A stretch of 64,000 nt of DNA from Leifsonia xyli subsp. xyli str. CTCB07 (GCF_000007665.1 NC_006087.1:124001-188000), one strand, 5' to 3'. Shown: positions 43,420 to 52,262, counted from the stretch's first letter. A program made the numbers and translations. The notes: generated from the sequence alone by a model not told the origin.

Positions 43420-44268
43420 ATGACCGACACGCAAAACCTCACCCTGCCGACCATCGCCATGCTTGGCGCCGGGTCGATGGGCCGGGCCATCCTGTCCGGC
43501 CTCACCGCTCCCGGCGTGACCGTGACCGGCGGCATCCGTGCGACCAATCGCTCTGCTGCCAGCGCCGAAGGGTTGGGCGACCTGCCCGGCGTCACCGCGT
43601 ACGCCACTGAGGCCGACCCGGACGCCAACCGTCTGGCCGTGGCCGGCACTGAGATCGTGGTCGTGGCCGTCAAACCCGGGATGGTCCCCGGTCTGCTGCG
43701 CGAGATCGCCCCTTCGCTCACTCCCGGGGCCGTCGTGGTGAGCGTCGCCGCCGGTGTGACCACCGCGACATTCGAGTCCCTCCTGCCGGAGTCCGTGGCT
43801 GTCGTGCGGTCGATGCCGAACACCCCCGCCGTCGTCGGCAGGGCCGTCACCGGTATCAGCGCCGGCACCCGTTCGGAACCCGATGACCTCGCCCTCGTCC
43901 GCTCCCTCTTCGAGACCGTCGGCGAGGTGGTCGACGTCCCCGAGTCGCAGCTCGACGCTCTCGGCACCATCTCCGGCTCCGGGCCCGCCTATGTCTTCTT
44001 CCTCGTCGAGGCCCTCACCGCCGCCGCCCTCGAGAAAGGCTTCACACCCGAGCAGGCGCGCACCCTTGTTAACGGCACCTTTCTCGGCGCCGCTGACCTC
44101 CTCGTCGCCTCGGGCGAAGACCCCGCCGACCTCCGCCGCCGCGTCACCAGTCCCGGCGGCACCACCGAGCGCGCCATCGGGGTCCTCGCCGCCGCTGACC
44201 TCCCCGCCCTCTTCGCCCGCGCCACCGACGCCGCCCTCGCCCGCTCCCGCGAACTTGCCGCCACCTGA
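43420..44268 (+). CDS. proC: pyrroline-5-carboxylate reductase
   Basis: Last step of proline synthesis, NADPH-dependent. The 282-residue product has the Rossmann start IAMLGAGSMGRAILSGL, the block VVAVKPGMVPGLLREIAP, AVVRSMPNTPAVVGRAVTGI, and the C-terminal dimer domain DALGTISGSGPAYVFFLVEA and RRRVTSPGGTTERAI. It is full length and without lesions. It lies divergent from the CDF transporter. Confidence 0.96.
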   Translation: MTDTQNLTLPTIAMLGAGSMGRAILSGLTAPGVTVTGGIRATNRSAASAEGLGDLPGVTAYATEADPDANRLAVAGTEIVVVAVKPGMVPGLLREIAPSLTPGAVVVSVAAGVTTATFESLLPESVAVVRSMPNTPAVVGRAVTGISAGTRSEPDDLALVRSLFETVGEVVDVPESQLDALGTISGSGPAYVFFLVEALTAAALEKGFTPEQARTLVNGTFLGAADLLVASGEDPADLRRRVTSPGGTTERAIGVLAAADLPALFARATDAALARSRELAAT

Positions 44269-44343
44269 CCGACTTCCGGATCAGGCCAGACCCCGCACAC
44301 CGTTGTTCAGACATCGGCCGGGACCGACCGATCTCCGATGCCG

Positions 44344-44833
44344 TTATGCCGAACGAGGCACTTCTTTGCGGAGGAAGATGAGATCGACGCCGTCGTGGAG
44401 CGCCTCCCGCCGCGTCTGGTACATAGCCCTCACGCTGATACAGCCGGATGTTCGCCTCGCTGAGGTGACCGGTGAAGAGCTCGAAGACCTGCGCGCCGCT
44501 GGCCTCCTCGGCGGCCCTGAGCAGCAGCGTCCCCAGACCACGCCCCTGCATATCGGGCGCGACTGTGAGCCGCCTGATATGCGCGACGCCAGCCTCAACC
44601 GACCACCGGACGGCGCCCACAAGCCTCGCGCCGACGCGTGCTCCCAGTGCGGGTCCTTGGAGCTCCTGCTCAAGGTCCGGCAGGGACTGGGTCAGAGCGG
44701 GCAGAAACGGATCGTGATAGATCTGCGCTTCGGTCGCATAAGCCGCCCGCTGCAACGTCATCACCTCACCCGCAGCATCCGAAGTGAGTCTCTCCAACTC
44801 GAACCGTTGCGGCTGCTGAGTGTTCGTCATCAT
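44344..44833 (-). pseudogene. GNAT-family acetyltransferase, frameshifted near the end
   Basis: Start ATG 44833 follows GGAAGGTGC. The frame gives ERLTSDAAGEVMTLQRAAYA, then the acetyl-CoA site HIRRLTVAPDMQGRGLGTLL and LFTGHLSEANIRLYQREGYV. Near 44428 the frame breaks; the expected end, QTRREALHDGVDLIFLRKEV ending PRSA, lies in another frame and stops at 44344. Only the last 35 residues are affected, so some function cannot be fully excluded, but the last strand of the fold would be lost. The substrate is unknown. Confidence 0.8.
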
Positions 44834-45144
44834 GCACCTTCCAGAATGGAGGACTGCACGGCGATGATCGCGGGTTCGTGAACTGCCATGCAGCCCGCGA
44901 ACATGCGTCAAGGCTGCTACCGCAGCCACCACCACGAGGTCTGAGTCGAACGCATGAGAGGGAGCCTACCCAGCGATCAATCCCGACATCGAGAGCCGCA
45001 GAACCGCGCCGGAAGTCTCACGCATTCATCCAACTCGAATACGACCCCTGCACCGGCACCAGCACCACAATCACCACCGACCCTACACCGGCATCAGCGG
45101 CTCAACCCAGCAGCCCGCGTTCGCAACCTCACGAGGAACTACAG
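44834..45144. other. gap without a gene
   Basis: About 310 bases between the broken acetyltransferase and the potassium-uptake genes. Frames crossing it are shadows or low-complexity. No tRNA, terminator stem or repeat was recognised. Confidence 0.5.
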
Positions 45145-45816
45145 CTAGGCGTCGAGGGCGGCGAAGCGTTCGATGTCGGCGGAGGCGCCGGAGACGATGA
45201 TGAGGTCGTGGTTGGAGACAACGGTGTCGGCCGTGGCGTAGGTGAATGGCTTGCCGGGGGATTTCACCCCGACGACCGTGATGTTGTGCTTGGTGCGCAC
45301 GCCCGACTCGGTGAGGTTCAGGCCGCGGATGGGCTTCGGTGGGTACATCTTCACGAGCGCGAAGTCGTCGTCGAACTCGATGAAGTCGAGCATCCGTCCG
45401 GAGACGAGGTGCGCGACCCGCTCGCCGGCTTCCGCCTCCGGATAGATGACGTGGTTGGCGCCGATGCGCTCGAGGATCTTGCCGTGCGACTGCGAGATCG
45501 CCTTGGCCCAGATCTGGGGGATGCGTAGGTCGACCAAGTTCGCGGTGATGAGCACGCTCGCCTCGATGGACGAACCGACAGCGACGACCGCGATGGAGAA
45601 GTCTTCCGCACCAATCTGCCGCAGCGTCTCGATCGAGCGCGCATCCGCCTGGACGGTGTGCGTCACGCGGTCCGCCCACTTCTGCACGAGGCTGGGATCG
45701 GTGTCGATCGCGAGGACTTCGCGGTTCAGCCGGTCCAGCTGACCGGCTGTGGCCGCCCCGAAGCGGCCGAGCCCGATCACCAGGACGGGGGCGTTGTGCT
45801 TGATACGGTCAACCAA
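45145..45816 (-). CDS. ktrA: potassium uptake regulatory subunit, KtrA/TrkA type
   Basis: Cytoplasmic nucleotide-binding ring that gates the potassium pore. The 223-residue product has an RCK_N Rossmann domain (VLVIGLGRFGAATAGQLDRL, then EVLAIDTDPSLVQ, with the ATP/NAD-binding Gly motif) and an RCK_C domain (about 140-223, IRGLNLTESGVRTKHNITVV). One RCK unit and this length fit KtrA/KtrC rather than the double TrkA. Its start lies eight bases inside the end of the pore gene, so the two form one operon. Confidence 0.92.
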   Translation of the reverse strand: MVDRIKHNAPVLVIGLGRFGAATAGQLDRLNREVLAIDTDPSLVQKWADRVTHTVQADARSIETLRQIGAEDFSIAVVAVGSSIEASVLITANLVDLRIPQIWAKAISQSHGKILERIGANHVIYPEAEAGERVAHLVSGRMLDFIEFDDDFALVKMYPPKPIRGLNLTESGVRTKHNITVVGVKSPGKPFTYATADTVVSNHDLIIVSGASADIERFAALDA

Positions 45817-47242
45817 CGAGCGTCCTCTCCTCGGGGTTCTGGTAGAGCTGCTTGCGCTGGCTCTGGGCCAGCGCCGCGGCGAGTGTCACTGTACCAACGC
45901 GACCGCAGAACATCGTGGCGGCCATGACGTAGACGCCCGCGTCGGGCAGCTTCTCGGTGAGGCCGGTGGACAGGCCGCAGGTCGCGAACGCCGAGATGAC
46001 GTCGAAGAGCACATGGTCGAGCGGCGCTTTGGTGATCTGCAAGATCAGGACGGCGGACACCGCCACGATCGTCGCCCCCCAGAGCGCCACCGCCACCGCC
46101 AGTCGCAGCACGTCCACGGGGATGCGTCGTCGGAACGCATCCATCGGCTCCACCCCGCGCGCTTCCGCGACGGCCGCGAGGAAGAGCACCGCGAGCGTCG
46201 TCACCTTGATGCCGCCGGCGGTGGAGGCCGATCCGCCGCCGATGAACATCAGCATGTCGGTCACCAGCAGGCTGGAGCCGTGCAGGTCGTCGATGTCGAT
46301 GGTCGAGAACCCACCCGATCGCGCCATCGTGGACAGGAAGAAGGACTGGAAAACCGTGTGCCCGGCATCCAAGCCGCCGAACGTCTTAGCGTTGTCGTGT
46401 TCGAGCACGATGTACAGCACCGCGCCCACGACCAGCAGGATGACCGACATGAGCAGCGTCAGCTTGACATGGATGGACCACCGCCGCCGCCTGCGTCGCA
46501 GATTGGACGCGATGGCCAGGATGACGGGGAACCCGATGGCTCCGAGGAACACGCCGATCATCAGAGCGCCGAGGAACCAGAAGTCGTTCACGAACGGCGT
46601 CAGCCCCTCGGCGTTCGGTGCGAAGCCGGTGTTCGTGAACGCCATCGCCGAGTAGTAGACGCTCTCCCAGAGGGCTGTGCCGACGTTCACTCCCGCGATC
46701 AGCATCCGCGGGAAGAGCAGTACGGCGACGAGCCCCTCGATGACGATCATGCTGATCGCGACGGTCCGAAGGAGCTTGCCGACGTCGCCGAGCAGCACCG
46801 CCTGCCCCTCGGCCACCGGCCCGGAGTGCATACGCAGAGGGTTGCTGTCGCTCGCTGCTATCAGCTTGGCGCGCAGCCCCAGCCGACGTGAGATGACGAG
46901 CCCCAGAATGCTCGCCATCGTCAGCACGCCGACCGCGCCGATCTGCACGCCGAGATAGACCAGCAGATGCCCGAACACCGACCAGTGCGTCGCCATGTCC
47001 ACGGTGGAGAGCCCCGTGACGCAGATGACCGAGATCGCTGTGAACAGCGAGTCGGCCAGTCCGGTGACGTGCCCGCTCGCCGAGGAGATCGGCAGCGAGA
47101 AGAGCAGTGTGAACACCAGGATGAGCGCGGCGAACACCAGGATGGCGAAGCGGGACGGGCTGCGCTGTGCGAACCCGTTGACTGCCGCGCGCACCCGCCC
47201 CACGGGCGTGATGGTTCCTAGCCGGACCGCCCGCGTGGTGCG
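45809..47242 (-). CDS. ktrB: potassium uptake pore, KtrB/TrkG type
   Basis: Membrane pore of a Ktr potassium system. Four pore loops, each with the selectivity glycine, are visible: VICVTGLSTVD, MAFTNTGFAPN, MARSGGFSTID and FATCGLSTGL. About eight helices give the expected fourfold pattern. ATG 47242 is chosen because GGAAGGAAC stands at good distance; ATG 47278 is in frame but lacks a site. The KtrA-type regulator follows. In actinobacteria this pair usually gives constitutive or osmotically linked K+ uptake. Confidence 0.92.
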   Translation of the reverse strand, partial: RTTRAVRLGTITPVGRVRAAVNGFAQRSPSRFAILVFAALILVFTLLFSLPISSASGHVTGLADSLFTAISVICVTGLSTVDMATHWSVFGHLLVYLGVQIGAVGVLTMASILGLVISRRLGLRAKLIAASDSNPLRMHSGPVAEGQAVLLGDVGKLLRTVAISMIVIEGLVAVLLFPRMLIAGVNVGTALWESVYYSAMAFTNTGFAPNAEGLTPFVNDFWFLGALMIGVFLGAIGFPVILAIASNLRRRRRRWSIHVKLTLLMSVILLVVGAVLYIVLEHDNAKTFGGLDAGHTVFQSFFLSTMARSGGFSTIDIDDLHGSSLLVTDMLMFIGGGSASTAGGIKVTTLAVLFLAAVAEARGVEPMDAFRRRIPVDVLRLAVAVALWGATIVAVSAVLILQITKAPLDHVLFDVISAFATCGLSTGLTEKLPDAGVYVMAATMFCGRVGTVTLAAALAQSQRKQLYQNPEERTLVG

Positions 47243-47312
47243 CATCGAACGTTCCTTCCCACCGATAGCTTCCGACATGGTACTCCGACTGCGAGGCGAC
47301 TAGCCTGGTGGA

Positions 47313-47735
47313 ATGGCCGACATCTTCGACGTGATCGCCGACCCGACGCGGCGGGACATCCTGAGAGTGCTGCTCGACCGCAACTCGGATCAGTCGTCGC
47401 CCGCAGGCGAAATTTCGGTCTCGGAGATCGTGGCGCGGCTGGAACTCAGCCAGCCGACAGTGTCCAAGCATCTGAAGGTGCTGCGGGAAGCCGCGCTCGT
47501 CGTTGTGCGAGAGGAGGGCCAGCACCGCTACTACCGCATCGACCCGACGCCGCTGGAGGCTGTGGAGGACTGGGTCATCCCGTTCACTGCCGCCGATATG
47601 GATGTGTCCGCCCTTTCCGCGCAGCTCGCGCAGGAGACCCGCGAGTTCGCCAGCACGGTCGGGAAGGTGCTCGCCGACACCCGCCACCGCGTCGAACGGG
47701 TCACGCCCAAGATCTGGCGTCGCGACGAGCGCTGA
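47313..47735 (+). CDS. ArsR-type winged-helix regulator
   Basis: The 140-residue product has an N-terminal winged helix: DPTRRDILRVLLDRN, then ISVSEIVARLELSQPTVSKH and LKVLREAALVVVREEGQHRY, the ArsR pattern. No metal-binding Cys cluster is visible, so a metal ligand is not indicated. The C-terminal 45 residues are helical. It is divergent from the ktr operon, with 70 bases between start codons, and could control it; that is only position-based. Confidence 0.83.
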   Translation: MADIFDVIADPTRRDILRVLLDRNSDQSSPAGEISVSEIVARLELSQPTVSKHLKVLREAALVVVREEGQHRYYRIDPTPLEAVEDWVIPFTAADMDVSALSAQLAQETREFASTVGKVLADTRHRVERVTPKIWRRDER

Positions 47736-47830
47736 CCGTCACCGCTTGCCGTCGGGGCGAAGCGGTTCTAGAGTTCCTTAGCGCCCGTCGGCTCGACCCG
47801 AGTAGCGTGGTGGGCGAGAGAGGACGGTCG

Positions 47831-48040
47831 ATGGGTCACGATGCCGCTTCGAGCGCGTTGAGCGATGTGCGCTTCCTGACGGTCGCCGAGGTCGCCGAGA
47901 TGATGCGCGTCTCGCGGATGACCGTGTATCGGCTCGTGCATTCCGGGCAGCTGCCGGCCATCCGGTTCGGGCGTTCGTTCCGGGTGCCGGAGTCTGCTGT
48001 CACGCAGGCCCTCAAGCAGGGTGTCGCCGTCACCGCGTGA
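47831..48040 (+). CDS. BldC-like helix-turn-helix protein
   Basis: A 69-residue protein that is almost only a MerR/excisionase-type DNA-binding domain: FLTVAEVAEMMRVSRMTVYR, then LVHSGQLPAIRFGRSFRVPE. This matches the short actinobacterial BldC group, which binds DNA as head-to-tail multimers. ATG 47831 is chosen over the upstream GTG 47807 since the family begins near here. It stands directly before the bS22-like gene, a conserved neighbourhood in actinobacteria. Confidence 0.85.
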   Translation: MGHDAASSALSDVRFLTVAEVAEMMRVSRMTVYRLVHSGQLPAIRFGRSFRVPESAVTQALKQGVAVTA

Positions 48041-48110
48041 CGTCCGGTAGACTGGTTGCTTGTGTAGCCGCGTATCCCGCGGCAAACTCCCCAAATTTTG
48101 TGAGGTCTCC

Positions 48111-48209
48111 GTGGGTTCCGTTATCAAGAAGCGTCGCAAGCGTATGGCGAAGAAGAAGCACCGCAAGCTTCTGCGCAAGACGCGCCACCAGCGTCGCAAC
48201 AAGAAGTAG
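48111..48209 (+). CDS. bS22-like small ribosomal protein (AURKAIP1/COX24 domain), 32 residues
   Basis: A tiny gene of 33 codons from GTG 48111 to TAG 48207-48209. The product is extremely basic: MGSVIKKRRKRMAKKKHRKL, then LRKTRHQRRNKK. This is the AURKAIP1/COX24 pattern of bS22, a small-subunit protein known in mycobacteria. A Shine-Dalgarno (GTGAGGTC) stands at the right distance. It is followed by a hairpin with a T run at 48230. It is easily missed by gene callers because of its size. Confidence 0.88.
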   Translation: MGSVIKKRRKRMAKKKHRKLLRKTRHQRRNKK

Positions 48210-48229
48210 ACCACAGCGTCTGAGGCTCA

Positions 48230-48259
48230 AGCGTCGGTTCTCACGGCCCGGCGCTTTTT
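48230..48259 (+). terminator. terminator after the bS22-like gene
   Basis: An 8-base-pair stem, AGCGTCGG with CCGGCGCT (one G-U pair), closes directly into TTTTT. It lies 20 bases after the stop codon and is a classical intrinsic terminator. Confidence 0.75.
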
Positions 48260-48324
48260 GCTGTGACCGCTGCGTGCCGGCCCCGGCCAGCGCAGCGGCT
48301 ACCGTCGTCGCTAGGCTAGCTGCC

Positions 48325-48594
48325 GTGCCTCCCGCTTACCGCCTCCTCGCCCTCATCGGCAAACCCGGGTGCCACCTCTGCGATGATGCCCGCCGTGTCG
48401 TCGCAGCGGTGGTGGCGGGCCTGCCGGAGGACGCTCCGGCCGTCACGGTCGAAGAACACGACATCCTGCGGGACCCCGTTCTGCACGAGAAGTACGTCGA
48501 GGAGATCCCGGTCGTTCTGATCGACGGCCGGATGCACACTTTCTGGCGCGTCGATCCCGCGCGCCTGCGCACCGCACTCCTGGAGGACCGATGA
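48325..48594 (+). CDS. glutaredoxin-like protein
   Basis: An 89-residue thioredoxin-fold protein with redox motif GKPGCHLCDDARRVV (Cys-His-Leu-Cys, near residues 15 and 18) and the cis-proline region VEEIPVVLIDGRMHTFW. This is the short DUF836/glutaredoxin-like group. GTG 48325 fits the family start. Its last codons overlap the next gene by four bases (ATGA). Its partner is unknown. Confidence 0.85.
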   Translation: MPPAYRLLALIGKPGCHLCDDARRVVAAVVAGLPEDAPAVTVEEHDILRDPVLHEKYVEEIPVVLIDGRMHTFWRVDPARLRTALLEDR

Positions 48595-48893
48595 CCATCC
48601 GCCACGTCGTCATGTTGAAGCTCGCGACCGAGGACCCGTCCGAGCGGGCCGAGCAGGTCGCGCGAATCAAGGCGGGCATCGAGTCGCTGCCTGCGGTGGT
48701 GCCGGAGATCCTGAGCTTCGAGGTCGGGATCAACGCCCTGTTCTCCGGGGAGAATCACGATGTCGTCCTCATCGGCGACTTCGCGGACGCGGAGGCATTG
48801 CAGCGCTATGTCGACGCCCCCGCGCACAGGGAGATCGCCGGATACATCCGCACGGTCGTCCGTGGGCGTTCGGCGGTCGATTTCGAGCTCTGA
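48591..48893 (+). CDS. Dabb-family (stress-responsive A/B barrel) protein
   Basis: The 100-residue product has the dimeric alpha-beta barrel pattern: IRHVVMLKLATEDPSERAEQ at the start with the conserved His, then PEILSFEVGINALFSGENHD and VVLIGDFADAEALQRYVDAP. Such proteins have no single known reaction. It is coupled to the glutaredoxin-like gene by a four-base overlap and followed by a very strong hairpin. Confidence 0.86.
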   Translation: MTIRHVVMLKLATEDPSERAEQVARIKAGIESLPAVVPEILSFEVGINALFSGENHDVVLIGDFADAEALQRYVDAPAHREIAGYIRTVVRGRSAVDFEL

Positions 48894-48910
48894 GCCGGTC
48901 CGGCGACACG

Positions 48911-48946
48911 GAAAGCGCCCGGTGCCGTGTGGCACCGGGCGCTTTC
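48911..48946. terminator. bidirectional terminator
   Basis: A perfect 16-base-pair stem (GAAAGCGCCCGGTGCC and GGCACCGGGCGCTTTC, loop GTGT) lies between two convergent genes, 17 bases after the Dabb stop and 17 bases before the end of the GntR gene. T-rich and A-rich edges on the stem suit both directions. Confidence 0.88.
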
Positions 48947-48963
48947 TCCCGATTGTCGTGGTG

Positions 48964-49665
48964 TCAGATGATCGGCGCCTCGTCGATTTCCGCGTGCGTT
49001 CGCCGGTAGTCGGCGACGAACTGGTCATACGTGGGCTCGAAGAGCGTTTTGATGAGTTCGCCGGTCCTGTCGGCGTCTTTGGCTTTGGCCGCGTCGAAGA
49101 TCTCGGCGACCCGCTCCGCGATGTCCTCCGTGGCGAACGGAAGATGCCACACCGACACATAGCGCAGCAGCTGCGGGCCCAGACCTTCGCTGATCGCAAG
49201 CAGCGCCTGGTTGTGGCTGTCGCGCCCGAACTCCAGGAAGAAGTCGTTGAGCGCCTGACCGAGCGCGGGGGCCTGCCCGGATTTCGCCGTCTTCTTGACC
49301 TGTTTCAGCGCCTTCTCGAGGCGGCCGATCGCGGCGTTGTCGAGCGTGGACACCGCCGTTCGGGCGGCGTATTCGTGCAGCAGTCCGGACGTGTAGACGG
49401 CCTCGTCGATCGCGCGCAGGTCGATCGGGGCGACCCGGGTGTACCGGTTCGGCGCCATCTCCACCAGGCCGATGTCGGCGAGTTTCATCAGGGCTTCGCG
49501 GATGGGGGTGCGTGAGACGCCCAGCCAGGTGGTGAGCTTCTCGTCGAGCAGGGTCTCACCCGGCTCGAGCGTGCCATCCAGGATGCCCTCGTAGAGGCGG
49601 TTGTAGACGACGTCGCGCAGGAGCTGACGCTCGACGGGCGCGCTGTCCTTCACGGGAAGCGGCAT
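48964..49665 (-). CDS. GntR-family regulator (FCD type), downstream copy
   Basis: The 233-residue product has an N-terminal winged helix (RDVVYNRLYEGILDGTLEPG, then WLGVSRTPIREALMKLADIG) and an all-helical C-terminal ligand domain. It starts inside the stop of its neighbour (TGATG), so the two are cotranscribed. It is clearly a paralogue of the upstream gene. Ligand and targets are unknown; no catabolic operon lies beside them. Confidence 0.9.
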   Translation of the reverse strand: MPLPVKDSAPVERQLLRDVVYNRLYEGILDGTLEPGETLLDEKLTTWLGVSRTPIREALMKLADIGLVEMAPNRYTRVAPIDLRAIDEAVYTSGLLHEYAARTAVSTLDNAAIGRLEKALKQVKKTAKSGQAPALGQALNDFFLEFGRDSHNQALLAISEGLGPQLLRYVSVWHLPFATEDIAERVAEIFDAAKAKDADRTGELIKTLFEPTYDQFVADYRRTHAEIDEAPII

Positions 49666-50339
49666 CAGCTGTTCCTCTCCACTGCTTCGAATTCGTCCAC
49701 GACGGTGATGAGCCCCTTGTTCCAGTAATCGGCTACGCCCTGCGCGACCGTCTTTCCGTCGCCGGCGATGGCCGCGTCCACGATCGGTTCCACGAAGGGC
49801 TGCGCCTTCTCGAACGCCTCGGACGACGGCGCGACGATGAGCGCTCGGCGGACCTCGGGGAGGTGGCGATTGGCCAGGCGGGCGATCGTCTTGTTGTCCA
49901 GGCGCCGGACGAAGACGTTGATGAACGACTCCGTGAGCGCCCGGTCGCGGTCGAGTCTGTCCGTGCCGCCGGAGATGCGCTCCTGAAAATCGCGCAGCTT
50001 CTGTTTGTCGGCGTCGGTCAGGAAGGCGGTCGCATCCCGCGCCACACCGCTCAGCAGAGTTCCGGTAGTCTCAATCAGGCCGCGCAGGCGTGCCGGGTTG
50101 ATCGGGGTGACTCTGGTTCGTTTCTGCGGCAGGATCTCCACGAGGCCCATAGCGGCGAGCTGGTTGAGCGCTTCGCGGACGGGTGTTCGGGAGACACCCA
50201 CCCACTTTTCGATCTCAGCGTCGTACAGTTGTTCGCCGGGCGTGAGGTCCCCACCGACGATGGCGTCAAGAAGCCGTTCGAAGACTTCGTCTCTGATGAG
50301 CCGTCGGGGACTGACGGCTTCGGTAATGGGTACAGGCAT
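49665..50339 (-). CDS. GntR-family regulator (FCD type), upstream copy
   Basis: The 224-residue product shares the layout of the following gene: winged helix RDEVFERLLDAIVGGDLTPG, then WVGVSRTPVREALNQLAAMG, and a helical C-terminal domain. The start ATG 50339 is supported by the family N-terminus. With the downstream copy it may form a heteromer or control the same sites. The upstream 250 bases contain no gene and probably hold the promoter. Confidence 0.9.
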   Translation of the reverse strand: MPVPITEAVSPRRLIRDEVFERLLDAIVGGDLTPGEQLYDAEIEKWVGVSRTPVREALNQLAAMGLVEILPQKRTRVTPINPARLRGLIETTGTLLSGVARDATAFLTDADKQKLRDFQERISGGTDRLDRDRALTESFINVFVRRLDNKTIARLANRHLPEVRRALIVAPSSEAFEKAQPFVEPIVDAAIAGDGKTVAQGVADYWNKGLITVVDEFEAVERNS

Positions 50340-50584
50340 ACATGAATATTACATCCACCTGCTCGGGATTCCAATCCTGAATCCTTAAGCGTGTCGAAAT
50401 CGCTTGAGCGGGATCCCGAGCCCGATCCGGGCCCGGTCCCGGGTGGCGCTGTGGGCGGTCGCGGCTCAGTTGGCCGCATGGTGCCGAATCTGCCGCCGCG
50501 GCTGCGGCGAGGCCGGAAAGGTGGACGGCGAGCGGGCGCTGGCGGAAGGCTCGGCCATCCTCGCTGGTCGGCAGGAGCGGCTTT

Positions 50585-50835
50585 TTCGCCGCTGCCACCG
50601 CGGGGGAGAAAGAGGCGTACCAGCTCGTGTTCGAGCTCACCTCGACCGTGTACGCGCCGGGGGTTCGTCGTCCCGGCGAACCGGAAGCGGTACGCGCGCC
50701 TCGCCGTGCGGCACCTGCTCATCGACGCCCTGGAGAAGCTGGATCTGACCCGGCTGGCGGCCTGCTGTGTGGCCACGGAGAAGGCTCGGTTGGCCGCAAC
50801 CGGAGGCCGCGTCGATCGGCGCCCGCGGGCTGGGC
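50585..50835 (+). pseudogene. short gene remnant, possibly polyphosphate kinase 2-like
   Basis: The plus strand gives EAYQLVFELTSTVYAP in one frame and, after a shift near 50665, FVVPANRKRYARLAVRHLLI then DALEKLDL and CVATEKARLAATGG in another. The sequence VVPANRKRYARLAVRHLL recalls the C-terminal part of PPK2-type kinases. Nothing convincing precedes it except low-complexity sequence. It looks like the last third of a decayed gene. The family name is tentative. Confidence 0.4.
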
Positions 50836-50840
50836 CGGGC

Positions 50841-52151
50841 TCAGCCGAATGCCTCCACGATCGGCCGGAATTTGATGGCCGTCTCCGCCAGTTCGCGATC
50901 GGGGTCGGAGTCGGCGACGATCCCGGCGCCGGCGTAGGCTGTCAGGTCGCCGTTCTCCCCGAGCTGGGCGCAGCGCAGGGCGATGGCCCACTCGCCGTCG
51001 CCGTCTCCGCCGACCCAGCCGACCGGGCCGGCGTAGCGGCCTCGGTCGAACGGTTCGAGCTCGCGGATGAGCGCCACGGCATCCCTCGTCGGCGTCCCCG
51101 CCACCGCAGCGGTCGGGTGCAGAGCGTCGGCGAGGCCGAGGGAGCTAGAACCGTCGCTGAGGGTCCCGGCCACGTCGGTGGCGAGATGCCAGAGGTTCGG
51201 TAGTTTGAGCGTGAAGGGGCGGTCGCTGGCCGCAAGGTCGGCGCTGTGCGGGCGGAGTGCCCCGATGACGCTCGCGACGGCGAAGCGGTGCTCGTCCTGA
51301 TCCTTCGCGGAGGCCGCGAGTGCGTCGGCCGCCTCCCGGTCGGCTGCGGCATCCTGGCCCCGGGACATCGTGCCTGCGAGGACGCGAGCGGTCACCGTGC
51401 CGTGGTGGACGCGCACCAGTGTCTCCGGAGAGGAGCCGATCAATCCGTCCACCGCGAACGTCCAGCAGTCGGGGTATCCGAGCGCGAGTTCGGCCAACGC
51501 CCGTCTGGCATCGGATCCGAGCGGCAGGTGTGCCGAGAGATCGCGGGCGAGGACGGCCTTCGCGAGCCCGTGCTTCCGGATACGGTCCACGGCGGTCGCC
51601 ACGGCCTCGCGGTAGCCGTCTTCGCTGAGCGAGCCGGGGAGGAAGTTCACGCGACACTTGTCGCCGAAGGCGGTGGGCCGGGGTATCGCGGTCGCGGCGG
51701 GGTTCCCTTTCCCGGGTTCGGCGGTTCTTCCCGCTTCGGCGGCCTTTTCGGCGCGGATCGGGCTGATGCGTGTCACCCAGCTGCGGCCGTCGCGGCGTCC
51801 GACGATGAAATCTGGCACGATCAGGGTGCTTGTGGCCGCGCTGTCGTCGGCGAACGCGAACGCCCCGAAAGCGACCAGACCGGTGCCCGGAGTCCGCACG
51901 CTGTCGGTCACGATGGCGGCGTCCACCGTCGCGCGCCACGTCGCCGATGCTTCCCGGATGCGGTCCGCGCCCGAGAATTCGAGCCGTAGCGCCTCACCGA
52001 TCCCCGCCATCCCTTCACCGTTGCGGAGCCAGACCAGCGGCCGGCGGGAGTCGAGGAACGGGATCAGCTGGTGGACGTCGTCGAGCGGTGTGGTCTCGAC
52101 CGAGAGAACCGTCACGCCCGTCGCCCGTCGGGGGGTCCCGTGTGCATTCAC
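50841..52151 (-). CDS. menF: isochorismate synthase
   Basis: Converts chorismate to isochorismate, the entry to menaquinone synthesis. The 436-residue product has the chorismate-binding C-terminal domain: AKAVLARDLSAHLPLGSDAR, WTFAVDGLIGSSPETLVRVH, TARVLAGTMSRGQDAAAD, SAKDQDEHRFAVASVIGALR, LHPTAAVAGTPTRDAVALIR and YAGPVGWVGGDGDGEWAIAL with the Mg-binding glutamates. The N-terminal 150 residues are less conserved, as usual. It is divergent from menG, with 110 bases between them, so both may share control. Confidence 0.93.
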   Translation of the reverse strand: MNAHGTPRRATGVTVLSVETTPLDDVHQLIPFLDSRRPLVWLRNGEGMAGIGEALRLEFSGADRIREASATWRATVDAAIVTDSVRTPGTGLVAFGAFAFADDSAATSTLIVPDFIVGRRDGRSWVTRISPIRAEKAAEAGRTAEPGKGNPAATAIPRPTAFGDKCRVNFLPGSLSEDGYREAVATAVDRIRKHGLAKAVLARDLSAHLPLGSDARRALAELALGYPDCWTFAVDGLIGSSPETLVRVHHGTVTARVLAGTMSRGQDAAADREAADALAASAKDQDEHRFAVASVIGALRPHSADLAASDRPFTLKLPNLWHLATDVAGTLSDGSSSLGLADALHPTAAVAGTPTRDAVALIRELEPFDRGRYAGPVGWVGGDGDGEWAIALRCAQLGENGDLTAYAGAGIVADSDPDRELAETAIKFRPIVEAFG

Positions 52152-52262
52152 CCGGCAAGCCTACGCCGGAGACGCTGGGTGCCGGACGCGCGTTGGCTGA
52201 CGGTTCCCCGCGTTCGAGAGCCCCGGAATGCACGTACTCACGGCGCAGCCTAAGCTGGTGTG

